A stretch of 64,000 bases of DNA from Cadophora sp. MPI-SDFR-AT-0126 (taxonomy: Eukaryota; Ascomycota; Leotiomycetes; Helotiales; Ploettnerulaceae). This document shows positions 23,928 through 35,548 of the stretch, in pieces; position 1 is the first letter of the stretch, and every line of letters begins with the position of its first letter. Position numbers and translations under genes: made by a program. The DNA lies in the NCBI GenBank assembly GCA_020747065.1, contig JAGMVK010000022.1, positions 992,001-1,056,000 of the forward strand, written 5' to 3'. Below the pieces are notes generated by a model. That model saw only the letters and a list, made by a program, of their open reading frames with translations. It made no database searches and had not been told where the DNA came from.

Positions 23928-24830
23928 TTATGCAAATGCTCTAATACAACAACCGGTCGATCAATCTGCTTGCACCTCGCTAATACACACCTACGTGAAT
24001 GCCAACGCCCCCTGCACGAATGAAGTAAACAAGCAAAAACAGCGAAGCGAGAAAAAATAGAGTATACGCAAATCTACCCCCTCCTTCCTTATCAGTCCCT
24101 CACTGGCGAATTTCTACCTATGCTATGCTATGCACCGAGAATTTATAAGAAAGAAGTATGTACGCGAGGTCTATCTAATCTAGTAGATTCCGGTTCTCGA
24201 TCTGTGGTCGATTTGATGTTGATGTGGAGGAAGTGGAAGAAGAATTGCCGGCTTGGATGTAAGCAGCACAGCGGGCCATCATCTTGGTGAAGTTGTTTGC
24301 TGCTAGCATCTCGCTATGGGGTTGTGTGTTAGCAAATCTATTCCACCCGCCAACAGCTTCATCCGTCGATCGACATTAATACTTAAGTCCCGGTTTTCTC
24401 ATCTATGCAGGGTAAGATCGGTATGAACCCTCCTCTGTTTTTGCACAGAATAAGCTCCACCCAAAGTCATCAAGTCATCAAGTCCTTTGAAACAAATACT
24501 TTCAACACTATTTCCCTCACACGCCAGCAGGGTCAGGTCATCAGTCACCAGGGCACTCGCTGAAATTGTGTTCTAACGTCTTACCCCCCGTCCGCCCACC
24601 CCTCTCTTCTTATCGGAGAACCTTCTCTCTAAGCTTTCAGGTTATTTCAAAGGCATTAAGTCGTTTTGGGTGACAATAAATTCAAGCTGACATTCAAGGT
24701 ATTCATTGGTTTAGAGTTTGAATTACGGTACAGTGAGCGATTGGCCTCGCGCCTGTACATTGCACATACATGTCCTTGTTATTCGATGATGAAGTTTATT
24801 CGCCCGGTTCTGAAACCTAAAGGGCCCTAG
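23928..24830. other. Post-transposon flank with a lone transposon end
   Basis: Directly right of the transposon, the frame that was cut at 22092 stays open for about 40 codons to a TAG near 24060. On the minus strand, about 24315-24177, a short open stretch (MLAANNFTKMMARC, then Ser/Thr-rich) follows an acceptor-like GCTAAC...ATAG; it may be a lost last exon. A third, unpaired transposon end lies at 24573. The rest shows nothing. Confidence 0.4.
24573..24607 (+). repeat. Solo terminal inverted repeat of the same transposon family
   Basis: TAACGTCTTACCCCCC followed by GTCCGCCCACCCC closely matches the left ends at 22092 and 54082. No inverted partner was found in the window, so this is probably a truncated or recombined copy. 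Confidence 0.6.
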
Positions 24831-25583
24831 TCTATATTACATAAATCACTTCGTTCAGTGTTTCCATGACCTCCTGAAGCCCGTACAGAAATGCTTCTTC
24901 CAGTACCACACATCCACCTCCTTCGCCAAAAAAGCCGATCTCGCGCTCGCCTTCTCCCTTTCCCACCCCGAAGTGTTTCACGCACTCGAGCCTATACACA
25001 CCCAATACCCAGACCTATGTCTAAGCCAAATGGAGGACGCGTATAAGATGCGTGTTCCGCTCGTTGCGGGTGTGGAGGTCAAGGAACGAGGAGGGGGCTA
25101 TAACGAGGCGACTGTCCAGTTGGGGGTTTGGTGTGCGGCAGGGCTGGAGAAATTGAGGAGATTGAGAGGAGAGGGGCACGACAAACGGACAGGTGAGAGG
25201 GGTGAGGCATACGAACCGTTGAGGAGGGAGGCAGAAGCGGAAGGGGGAGGGGAGCTGCCGCCGTTTGTAGGCTGGACGGTTGTAGAGCACGAATGGAAGT
25301 TACATGTTGTCTGGAAGGATGGGAGCGGGAATGTGGTAAGTCTTTCCTTCTGCCTTCTTGACCGGCACGTTTTGCAAGGAAGGAAAAGAGGGAACGAATA
25401 GTAATACAGACTGTTCTAGGACCTTGGCGGCTACTAAATGCCGGGACGGGAAGCCATGCTGAGATCTTGGCGCTGTTGGCATTAATACGAAGGGTGGAGA
25501 GGTGGGCGAGGGGCGCGTATTGGCCATGGCTAAGGGGAAATGTGCTCAATGGGTTAGGGGAACGGGGAGGGCGATTGGAATGA
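24831..25583 (+). pseudogene. PD-(D/E)XK nuclease-like gene, 5' end missing
   Basis: Fungal proteins with a PD-(D/E)XK nuclease-like domain often sit near mobile DNA; their role is unknown. Exon one (to 25335) reads KKADLALAFS (the Asp motif), then VAGVEVKERGGGYNEATVQLGVW (the ExK motif), then PFVGWTVVEHEWKLHVVW. A GTAAGT donor at 25336 and a CAG acceptor ending at 25409 join, in phase, to exon two: TVLGPWRLLNAG, HAEILALLALIRRVERWARG, YWPWLRGNVLNG, with stop TGA at 25581-25583. This matches the known order of the family's C-terminal half. Upstream the frame is open only from 24814 and has no Met, so the N-terminal part is missing or lies in an unseen exon. The retained ORF looks undamaged. 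Confidence 0.6.
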
Positions 25584-25813
25584 GCAAATGGTGAGAAAGA
25601 ATAATTGATATGGTGGAATAATAGCGGTTGAGTAGTTGAGTAAGGGAACAGGAATATGAATAAACTGGATTGGAGGTCGGAAAATGGCATTTATATAAAA
25701 TTCCGCCACCTGTCACCTTTTGCAATTCGCAGACTGGAATAGACCTAAAATGCTGTCCACACCAAATCAGGAAACGAGCACGAAGGTAGGCTCAATCTGC
25801 TGCACGGCGCGAA

Positions 25814-28019
25814 ATGGAATTCCAGCAATTCTATGCTGCGGAACAGGTACAACAGGTAACGCCTAATTCTGCTCTGGCTAGTTCCCAAACATCGAACCAT
25901 CTCAATCTACTTGCAGAGGTGGCCGCCGCCCGGCCTCAAATTGAATACAACCTCCCCGGGTCTTCGGTCTTTTCTTTCGACCGAGTTCACGAGCAGGGCT
26001 TATTCAAAGTTTCAATTAAGGAAGGGTCCTCCTTTCTCTGCTGTATCACCGTTCTCCCTATCACGACTAACACTAGAGTTCGATCATACAACTAAACAAT
26101 GCGATCACTGTCTTGCTCATTCGCCGAATCTCAGACTCCAGATTTTCAATGTGGAGACGAAGTATGTATACCAGGGAGATGATACAGTCTTCGACGAGGA
26201 GGGCGGTCAAGTCTTCTTCCGTTCAAGTTCAGCGTTCAGAGAATACGATGAAAGAGGTTCAGCTCCGGTTGGAGACGCAGAATCGCAGCGGGGAATCGAA
26301 TCTCTAGATAACGAACCCCATGAAATAGACCTAAAAGCACAGAGATTACTAGTGCGGTTGACAGTTCCTTGACTGAAAAGGAAGGAGACGGAGAAAAAAA
26401 ATGACGGAGAAGAAGATCTAGAGGGAAAGTCTGATTTTGAATTTCTGCCGGAAGAAGATATTAAGTTAGTGGTACTCTCAGGTAATATACTTGTATGAAT
26501 CTCTACTGAAACTTTCCCAACTCCAACGTACATGGTATACACTGAATGCTTCCAGCAATCCCTCAAACGAACTAAGTCTAGGAAGGCAGATTTGGGAATG
26601 TTCTGAGCAGGGTATATACACCAGCTAGGTGATGTCAATGGTAGCCTTTCCATTCACTGATTTATTAGTATAGAAACTCTCTGACTACACAAACATAGTG
26701 GGGCCAGTATCCAACACAGCCCCGAAATGTAGACAACCTTAGGGAAACCCCCGGGGTTCTTCCACCTGCGAGATCCAGAATTCAAGGAATAAACGGAGAC
26801 TCTCCGCTCATATTAGAGGACGGTCTAAGGGAATCAACAACACACAATGACTTAAAGCGGCGAGACCACTAGTGTACAGACATTGGGAGAACACTCACAG
26901 ACTGGGATCTTTCTAAGCAGAACGCTCATGTCGGCGGAAAGCTTCCACCACAAGAGATCAGCCTTTCAGAAATCGTCCCGAGGCTCATATTCAGGAATTG
27001 CTATATAGGTGCCAATGGTGTACCTCGGCTCGTCTTTTCTCTCTCAACTTATCCGCGGTATCAACAAGGAGAACGGCGGTGAACATGGCCGTTGTGTCGC
27101 CCCAGACACTAAAGAGGCAGCCTCGCGGTCAAGCAGTGGAATCAGGACCGAAGATGACGCTAAAACCGACAAACTTACAACAGGAGATTGCAACAAGAAT
27201 ACACCCACGTCTATTGATAGCAGGGACGAGGATCCGACAAAAGATATAAGCTTGATGGAGAAATCTCTTGCGTCACCAAAGAAAAGAAAACTGGATATGC
27301 AGGTAAAAGCTGATTTAAAGCGCCAGAAGGTCATGAATGCGGAATTTCTTGGTTTTGGAGCAATCAAATTCCCACCTGAATACTCTGTATTCGGCAAAGG
27401 GCGTATGCTGTGTGGTGTTGACGGGATTACCGAGATCGAGAGCAAACCAAAAGCTGCCACACCTGGAGGCAAGAAAGGTGTTGGCGTCAGGCGGAAAAGC
27501 AAGAAGTCAAAGACAGCCTTCAAGGAGCGTAAGGCACTGAAAAGAGAACGGCAATTTATCTACGTAGTGCTTCCCCAACACCCTGTTCGTATTGCGGAAA
27601 TCGAGGTCAATAATGAGGAAGATGGCATTATAGAAAGCTCTCCCGTAGAAACTTCCATTGAATGGGGTATGCCTGGCGAGTTACCTCGTCCAACGGTTCA
27701 CGATGATTTCCAAACTACTCTAGACTAGGATGGACTTCAAAATCTAATCAAGGGCGACGAAGATATGTCTCCAGCTAAGGGTATCTTTCATACGGATGTG
27801 TCGAATAGGATTGCTAGCGTAGAAACATGGTGTTGGAAGCAGGCAGCAATGAAAGCACTCAAACGCAAGGACTGGAGAGGATTGGCACAGGAAACCGCCA
27901 TCGAGGGCTATTATGTCCCTAACGAGTCTGGCTGCGCTCGAACGGAAGGCGAGCCGACGCCGCTTGCGACCCTTTTTACGAGGTCACGAGTAAGCATTTT
28001 TAGGCTAGGTATGTTATAA
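25814..28019 (+). pseudogene. Unrecognised multi-exon gene with two in-frame stops
   Basis: Starts MEFQQFYAAEQVQQ at 25814. A probable intron (GTAACG at about 25856, CAG near 25917) and a second one with GACTAACACTAG near 26074 lead to a coding-like frame (NVETKYVYQGDDTVFDEEGG). This frame meets TGA at 26370-26372 but continues acidic and Lys-rich (EEDLEGKSDFEFLPEEDIK) to a GTAATA donor near 26482. From 27009 a 239-codon frame with nuclear-signal-like clusters (PKKRKLD, RRKSKKSK, KERKALKRER) ends at TAG 27726-27728, and the same frame stays open 97 more codons to 28019. Both stops are one C-to-T step from CGA or CAG. No known domain was recognised; a nuclear protein is a guess from the basic clusters. 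Confidence 0.45.
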
Positions 28020-28234
28020 AGGAAAATATCTAGTTTAATAGGTTAGTTTTAAACCTTCTGAGGGACTTTTCAAGTGCTTTGAGGTGTGCTTTTAAAATTA
28101 TGATTTATGCTTTTTGTGATGTTTTTCGCCTGTACGGCAGTGCCTCCTAGAAAACCAGGGGAGCATCATCACGTTACTTTCTTTACTATAGACTCACACT
28201 AAAGTGACGCTCCGCTGGCCCATCGGGGTAGCCG

Positions 28235-28274
28235 CCCTCGACTGCCCTCGACAACCCTCGACAACCCTCACACA
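28235..28274. repeat. Short 10-bp tandem repeat
   Basis: Units CCCTCGACTG, CCCTCGACAA, CCCTCGACAA and a degenerate CCCTCACACA lie head to tail. They sit in the gap between the broken hypothetical gene and the SAT4-like gene. Function unknown, probably replication slippage. Confidence 0.7.
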
Positions 28275-28625
28275 CCCGGCAAAAACCTCATGCTACGAGG
28301 TCTGCGAGCAACGATTAAAACGACTTCTTTATCAAGCTCGCCGAAGCCTCAAGGAATTGTTTTAATCGACAACGGCAATCATCAGCACGCGGCACTTATC
28401 GAACTGACATATTTTCAAGGCTATATACCTTTTGAGATAGACTATGCGACGAATCAGGCTTTCCAGTCGAATAAAGGCCAAATACAGGCTCAGCATCTCG
28501 GCCAGCCGAAGTCTTCCTAAGTCGAGTTACTGAGCGCAACCTTCAGACATCGCAGCACTCGACCACTCTCGTCCCTGCATCAAACTACTATGGACAGCAC
28601 CGGCTCCAGCATCTCTCTACACTAT

Positions 28626-30191
28626 TTACGGTTCAGCAGAGCCTCTAGATCCACGCCCACCCGCGTCTGAGTATTCTAAAGACAATATGGTGGTCTTAAC
28701 AATATCGTGACCCTTAGCCCCTATTATTTCCTCCTGACTCTCGTTTCTCAGTCCTGCACTGCATTCTGTTACTCGTCCTGCCTTTCTTCGAAACCCATCT
28801 CTGTTGTTACTGGAAACATCACCAAGTTCAAAGTCTGGGCGATAACCTAGAGTATGACGGCGGCCTGATCGAGCTGTCGTACTTGTATTGCGGAATGAGC
28901 TCCCTAGCAAAATTGGGAAATGGCGCCGGAGCACAGGCTTCAGAGTTGGTAGACACGCGCAGATGATCCCGACATCGATCTCGATTGTGCTAGGGTTGCA
29001 TTAGCATAAGAGGTAGAAGCGATTAAGACTATGATACATACCACCATTCTATTGCAGGGACAACAGCCCATGTGATGTCCGGGTTTTTGAGCAACGGAAA
29101 AAGGTACTTTAAACGTATGATGCTGACGATGCAGACACTTCCGGACCAGAATTGTTAGCCCGATGTTCGTCAAATGCTTCGAGTGGGTGGAGGTTTGCCT
29201 ACAATGACCCTGCCATGAACACGCCGATCAAGCCGGCTTTCTGCCTCTTCGGCATCTGTACGTTCCATAGCATCGGGATCGGGAGAATTAGCATCGCAAA
29301 ATCCGTTCCGATATTCAGTCCCGCGTTGGCAAAGTAGAATATCGGCCGGTTGATACAGGATCCGGAGGTAATAGAGATGTCCCAGCTCCTTGCTATCGGG
29401 GTGCAGCTGAATAGATTCGCGAGCGCTGATCCCAAATTGTATCCGACCACAACTACTATTACCGAGTACACCGCGGTCCTGAACTTCTTATCGGGCGAAA
29501 TTCGAAGGTATAGTAGAAGGATCGAAAGTTTGATGAAGAGGATAGAGAGACAATAGACAATGGCCGAAGCCAAATTAATCTGTCGAAATGTCACGGTTAG
29601 CATCTTTCCCACTACAAAGGTTCTGCTAAGAACACTCTAATTGCGAACCCCTATGATATGAGGTTGATTGGAAAGTCTTACCCTCAAGTAATATGGACTG
29701 AAGGTGGTAAGCGGAAGATTCCACAAGTGAATACCCAGTCCATATTTGCACACTATCACGTAGTTAATACTGTCTTCAGACGCGAACGGCTGCGGGAGTA
29801 GAGTTTGAACCCACAGAAAAAGCAGACAACAGAAAAAGCGACGGACAGGATCTGTTTCCCAGGAGCTATGAGCACTCATTCACTGGAGCCATGGTTCATA
29901 GGTTCATTACCCATCCTACAAGTATGGAGTCTCGGAATCGTCAGTCTCACGGCATGGATCTTGGTGTTCAAGTAACGTACAGTCCTCGATGCCTGCGCAG
30001 GATGTAATATACAGTCGGCTATACATTCGCAACACAACCACGACTGTCGAGAGAAACAAGAATATTCCGTTTACGACAACCACCTGATGTCCGATATACT
30101 CAGGATTCACAAAATTTGGCGTCACTCCCGGGGGAGGAGGAAGAGTCCCGACAATTGCTTGTCGCCCAACATTAGGAGCGAAATCAGACAT
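28626..30191 (-). CDS. SAT4 / rhodopsin-like seven-helix integral membrane protein
   Basis: Multi-exon minus-strand gene. Start MSDFAPNVGRQAIVG at 30191, first helix VVVVNGIFLFLSTVVVVLRMYSR. Further exons give ASAIVYCLSILFIKLSILLLYLR and IFYFANAGLNIGTDFAMLILPIPMLW, the characteristic core of the fungal SAT4 family. An exon with VCIVSIIRLKYLFPLL and DITWAVVPAIEWW follows, then GTATGT...CCTAG, then TIEIDVGIICACLPTLKPV, a family hallmark. The Ser/Arg-rich cytosolic tail ends at 28626. The frame appears intact through all exons. Members occur in secondary-metabolite clusters and as PTH11-like proteins, but no molecular function is settled. No CFEM domain precedes helix one here. Confidence 0.82.
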
Positions 30192-32460
30192 CGCGACTTC
30201 GTGTGCGAATAAACATCAATGAGACTTCGGAGGGCAGGTTCGTCTCAAGAATGGAGTATCAAATATCTGACAAGAACGACTATCAAATTTTTCATGAGGA
30301 CTAGGCCAGAGCCCCTATATATGGATAAGCTGGTATTACTGAAGGGGCATCTTCTCAAAGTCTGATTTCGGCATTGTAGGGGTTAACCATACAGTACTGT
30401 TGGCCTACTCCATGTCAATACGCCATCATCATAGCGTATTCTGGGACAGGAAAGCTTCGAGAGGCTAGAGGCGTGTGGAAAGTTCCATGTGAGGCGCATG
30501 CACTGGCTTCTGGAATGCGCATTTCTGCACTACAAAGCCACCAACTTCCCCAAAATTCCACATAGGAGCCACGATCCTTCAGTTCTTGAAGAACCCGCTC
30601 CTGTGAGCATCAAATTGATTGGCTACGCGTCAGCAAGCCACATTTTCGCAGCAGCGAAATCCTCTCTTACTAGTGCGTCGCAGAAGAGATATTCAAATAT
30701 TGTCTTTCTTTCTCTGCGCTCAACTAGAATTCTGAGGATCGCAATTGCAATGATTATCGACTATCATTAGCATTGTTACTCAGATTTTTGTACTTTTGGT
30801 CAATTCTGTCAGGTTTAGAGCCGTGGACCATTACTTCTGCAGCAGAGGTGTGGCGCTTTAATACCGGCAGATACCAAATTCCAGATATCAGATATCAGAT
30901 ATCAGAAAATGCCCTGAGCGATCGACCAGCCGGATTGCTAGGTCGGGTCAGAGTTCCCCGGCATCCTGCCTACTCCGTAGGGTCCACAGTCCCCTTGGGA
31001 TCAGTCGACAAGGTTCCCCGCGTTCGTGGGACCGCGTGAACTGGGACTGGATCCACACGGCGGCAACCTCTACAAAACACAATAAGCAGCACAGTCCAAA
31101 GCACATGAAAATCTTGACCTTGATATTTTCCAAGTGGCCAGGGCCCGAGGCAACAAAATCATATTCTCATGCCACAGAGCAACCCCGACCCTAAACTTAC
31201 TTCCCCTGAGCCGAATCGTTAGAGTGATCGAGCTACATTATTTTGTTGCCGAAGGCGTCGTCGAATAACCGTCTAGCCGCGACATGCACGCTTCGCGACA
31301 TTGGCAACGTTAGGTATTGAAACCGGGGCGGCCCCTAACAGATGATGTGGGTCTGATTCAATCCCATCTGCCCTCTCGGCATGCGTTCCGGACCCGTCCA
31401 TCAATCATCAGTCATGGGAAAGCATACCGGGCTCATGGGACGCCCTATTGGAATACCAGTCTCAAGCATTGTCCGCGGCCAGACTGGGGAGCCCTTCACC
31501 AATACAGAAAGTGGTACAGGATGGGAAAATTGCACTACGGTTCTGAGGGCATGATGGCCGCAGATGGGACGGTGAGTCAATGCTTCTTCTAAATTACGGA
31601 GGTACGCTCCTTGTCTTTTATTGGACGATCCGGAAACAATCAGCCACGGGGAAAAAAATAGTAGGATGGGGTGGCATTACCTAGCTTGTCATCACCCTGG
31701 ACTGATAATCTCACGCTGCCGATCTGGGGCAAGGCGCTGGCGAGTAAATGGGGGGTTGATCAACAGCCATTCACGAACCAAACTCCTTCTCGAGTCAGTC
31801 TCCACATCCTGAAGCTACGGCTTCCACAAACAGCCGCCAGCTAACCTAACCCAAAACGGCCCCAAATGGAAGCTGTGTGTTGGTCACGTGCCCGTACGGT
31901 ACCACGGGAACTTGAATTTTCGCATGCAGAGAATCTCATTTTACCTGGCTCAAAAGCAGCCGATTATGGTTCCGTTTAATCAAATTAGGTGGCGGCTTCC
32001 TTGGGCTCTCTTCAATTCAAGCAGACTGATATTTTTTGGATGCAGACGCATCAGACTACTTTCGCCAATTTCTGCTCTAATCGAAACGGGCCGCCTTCGT
32101 TCATGTAAGTGATGCGGAAATTATCCCTACGCAAGGAAGGTGGTGGTAGCTGTCTGTATTTTCTGCGGGGAAGGAAGGGCATGTGCGGAAGCTTCCCGAA
32201 CGCTTGGTACAATCGATAAGATATCTGCCCTCACAGAGCCTCAAACAATTGTGTCACCGTTTAAACGATGTAAGTTATATACTTTCATTAGCCCAGAGCG
32301 TACAGTAAAAACACCGCAAGGTGAAATAACAAGAAATCAAAGCGCTGATATGCACAAATTGTTCCACCCCTCCGATTTCACACACAACATCCCACAGCCT
32401 CAGCCAAAGCCCTCAGCTAAGCATAACCGTTCAAAGCTTCCGTCGATCCCACGCCCTTAA
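30192..32460. other. Gene-poor stretch
   Basis: 2.3 kb with no supported gene. Open frames under about 106 codons lack motifs. A small AGATATC tandem (about three units) lies near 30882-30905. The left end is the promoter side of the SAT4-like gene. Confidence 0.45.
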
Positions 32461-32845
32461 AATCATATTCGAACCGTACTATCTTGAAGTTGGGGTCAGA
32501 ATAGTTCATATGCTGCTCATGTCATGGGCAGGCGAACAGGCACGCGAGGATTTGATGTTGACCAGGGGACAGGATTTGGCTGTGGAGACGAGCGGGGCAG
32601 TTACACACATGCTGGGCTATAGAGTAGAGCATCGCGATGTACGGCCGCCGAACGTGCTATGGAATCTTGAGACCAGAAATGCGGTGCTAGTGGATTTCTA
32701 GCGTTCAGAGATTTTGAAGCAGGAGTCGGTTCCATCAGTTGTGGTGTTAGTGCCTGAATGCTTATTGCCTCCGTGTCTAGAGCAGGTGGACTTCCGCGAG
32801 CACACAGATATTCGAGGACTTAACGGTTCAGGAACTGTCCAATAA
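32461..32845 (+). pseudogene. Protein-kinase-like gene relic
   Basis: A fragment of a fungal kinase-like protein. It reads MLLMSWAGEQ, then VEHRDVRPPNVLWN (catalytic-loop HRD with the Asp kept), then NAVLVDF immediately followed by a TAG at 32699-32701 where relatives have Glu (DFERS type), then RSEILKQES in the same frame. This is the catalytic loop and the DFG-equivalent segment only; no N-lobe was found upstream. Decayed by at least one nonsense change and truncation. Family call rests on the catalytic-loop words. Confidence 0.55.
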
Positions 32846-33191
32846 TGCTTTCTCGGCTCGCACAGGGATCGAGTTGCTCGCTGTTGGATCCATCAGGATC
32901 TATTCCTCCCTTGTTCTGCCATCTCTACACTAACATCTGGTTCTTCCGTTCTTGACAGGACAGAAGTGGCCTTTCTGTCCTATACAGATGCTGGTGCCCG
33001 GAAGAGCTGTGAGTCGTCGATGCTGCTTTCTGAAGGGTAGGCGGCGGGAAGGAAGGGGGGTGGTAGCCAAATAATCAAGTAAGTCGATTTGTTTGAGAAT
33101 TATTCACGCAGAAAGAAAGAGATGTTTTCAGTAGTGATTGACTGGCGTTTGCAATAGAGCTACGGGCGATCAATTATTCGGAGGCTAACCC

Positions 33192-33665
33192 AAGGAAAAG
33201 GATCCCGAGACGGGCAAGGAACTCGTTCGCATCGTCACCCATCCCCAGGACGCAACGGCCAAGGAGCTCATCGCGTGGCTCGAAGCCTTTGACGCTAAAT
33301 ATCTCAGACCGTTTCAATCAACTCAGCGCGGTACTCCGATATGGATCGCCAGAGATGCGTTGAACAACACCATGCCGATGGTGCTGTCCTGGAGCATCGT
33401 GTACTCACGCGCTTGGGAGCCAGCGTACGAAGAGTTTGAGAAAGCGAAGCAGGACTATCGCGATAAGATGCTAGAGGTTAACGACCTGGAATTGCAGCGT
33501 GAATGCAATGAGACGGGTCGTGGCTACGAGATCTATCCCGAGATCCTGAATGGCTTGAAGAAATGGGATCAATTGCTCGACGAGATGACGCAGCTTTTAC
33601 AGACTGATTTTGCCTGCCTTGCTGTTCCCTACGTCAGCCTTATCCACCCTCCTGGTGGCAGGTAA
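33192..33665 (+). CDS. Unrecognised gene fragment (last exon?)
   Basis: A frame open from about 33192 (after an acceptor-like GCTAACCCAAG) to TAA at 33663-33665 encodes about 155 residues. It is charged and helical: DATAKELIAWLEAFDAKYL, WEPAYEEFEKAKQDY, ILNGLKKWDQLLDEMTQLL. There is no initiating Met at the left and the preceding frame has a stop, so this is probably a 3' exon or remnant. I do not recognise the family. It follows the kinase-like relic by 350 bases and could belong to the same dead locus. Confidence 0.35.
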   Translation, partial: KEKDPETGKELVRIVTHPQDATAKELIAWLEAFDAKYLRPFQSTQRGTPIWIARDALNNTMPMVLSWSIVYSRAWEPAYEEFEKAKQDYRDKMLEVNDLELQRECNETGRGYEIYPEILNGLKKWDQLLDEMTQLLQTDFACLAVPYVSLIHPPGGR

Positions 33666-34340
33666 CGAGTCGCATGTGGCGAGTGAGTCAGGGGCTGATT
33701 ATTGAGTGGACATTGTCGCTTACCATGTATGGGATAGGAGATATATGGAAACATCATTGTAGGCGAGAAAACGATGCATTAGTAGTGGAATGGATGCTAG
33801 ATTCTCGAGCCTTTCGATTTAGATTTTAATTATTTAATGGTTGAGTTGATGTTTAATAAGTGAAATGGTATAAGACTAGTAGTAGCAAATAGTAGGATTT
33901 TCTTTGATATACTGTCGATTTCTCTTAATCTTAGAGGTGGTAGAATAGCGATAGGCTAACTGCCCCTTATACGGGCGCCCTTTTATAATTTAAAAGGGGG
34001 GCGCGGGCCATTGGCGGCTCTGTACCCCTCCAGTGGGCACGGACTTACATTTAAAAAGGTAATATCTTAAAAGGGCTAAGCTATAAGTGCGCTCCCTCTT
34101 ATTAATCTATACTTCGCGTAGTAAACTCATTTTATTATAAAGACTAAGAATAATTCAAGATTAAGTAAATCACTAAATCCAAAAGTAAATATCAGGCGTC
34201 TTCGGGGGGTTAGGGTTAGGGGGTTTATATTTGTATTAATTATCGTCTAACACTAACATAACATATTAAAGGTCCCCCCGGTTGTGTCTACTGGAATAGC
34301 TGCTATATATTAACGTCAATTAATTGCAAGGCTTCGTCAA
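33666..34340. other. AT-rich, repeat-like intergenic block
   Basis: Base composition drops to AT-rich, as in the transposon interiors, and stops occur in all frames. It contains a GC hairpin-like island (33975-34006: GGGCGCCC...TTAAAAGGGGGGCGC) and two telomere-like units (GGTTAGGGTTAGGG near 34208). No terminal repeats or coding traces were seen, so the origin is unknown; a degraded repeat is likely. Confidence 0.4.
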
Positions 34341-35548
34341 AAACAAGCTTGGGGCACGCGTTCGACACAATTTGGGATACCACCAGAGATCGGCGGATAC
34401 CACAAAGCTCTGAATCCTCTGCTCCCAAAGTTGCTTTGGTCAAACAAGCATTCTCAAATTATTGGTCTCACCCCTGGATCCTGGTTTTCGATAATTATGA
34501 CGACCCAGTCAAATTTCAAGAAGTAATAGACTTTATGCCTCAGAGCAAACTAGGAACCATACTTTTCACAAGCAGGATTCGCCTCTCCAGATATGATGGT
34601 TTTGACCATGAGATCCCTATCGGAGGTTTGGATGAGCAATCAACTCTTAATATGCTCCTTTCGAGAACAAATTTCATCGACGGTCGTACTCCGGAGCCGG
34701 AAACCATGCCAAACTTGTCGTTAAATGGCTCGGGAGCCTCCCACTCGCCATAAAGCAGGCTACAGCTTATATGTCAACAGCAGCAGATACTCTCGACGAG
34801 TTCACAGAAAAGTTCGATCGGATAAAAGCTGCTGTCCTCGACACACCGGCTTTCGACCTTTCGTATTCCCACAGCACCAGCGATGACCGAGACGCCAAGG
34901 CAGCCATCTGTAGTACATGGGAGCTCTCATACAAGCTGATCGAGGAAAACTTCCACGGACTCAACAAACCAAAGGATATATCCTCACATTAATGGCCTAC
35001 CTTGACGCCCGAAACATTTCAGACGAAATCTTTGCACGACCGTTTACAGCTTGTGATGATAAGGGGCCGAGAGCCTCTTTCAAGACGGCTTGATGTCTTT
35101 GTCACAAGCATATACCATGATTAGTGGACGGATATGGGATATTGATGCAATCCACATTTTGGCTGGAGAGCTCACGACACTCTCACTGACGGAGCAGTAT
35201 AGAAGCTCTGAAGATTCCAAGCAACGGACCTTCTCCCTCCATCCTCTGGTCCAAGACTGGCTCAAAATCCGCGGCAGCCAGGATGATCGTGAATTCTGCT
35301 TCTACCTGGCTGTCTGTATTTTGTCTGGTTGTGTGGCTGCACGTCAAGCCAGCAGCGCTAGGCAACAAATGTCGCTGCCGGCGGGAGGCGAGATTCGGAT
35401 TCTACAATACCTAGAAGCACTGCAGGCCGATAGCCGTCTTGAGATTGAGAGGAAGTCTGCAGTACCGGGAAGCTTATACGAGAGACTACAACCAGTCGTC
35501 CAGCGAATGTCGGCCACAATGTATAAATTGCGTGCTGAGCAGGTTTGA
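34341..35548 (+). pseudogene. NB-ARC-type STAND (NLR-like) relic
   Basis: Fungal NLR-like proteins sense non-self and can trigger cell death. Visible parts: WILVFDNYDDP (Walker B region), GTILFTSR (sensor/RNBS-B-like), then after a frame change SLPLAIKQATAYMS (GLPLA-like) and AICSTWELSYKLI, then, in a third segment, FSLHPLVQDWLKIR (the conserved HPLVxxW block that ends the winged-helix region). The P-loop and effector domain are missing at the left, where the AT-rich block begins. At least two frame changes (near 34735 and 34990-35090) and a final TGA at 35546-35548 show decay. Repeats such as TPR could not be seen. Confidence 0.65.

Noticed and set aside
25079..25690. 203-codon minus-strand frame rich in Ser/Pro
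   Set aside because: It is antisense to the PD-(D/E)XK-like exons, whose motifs and splice signals explain the plus strand.
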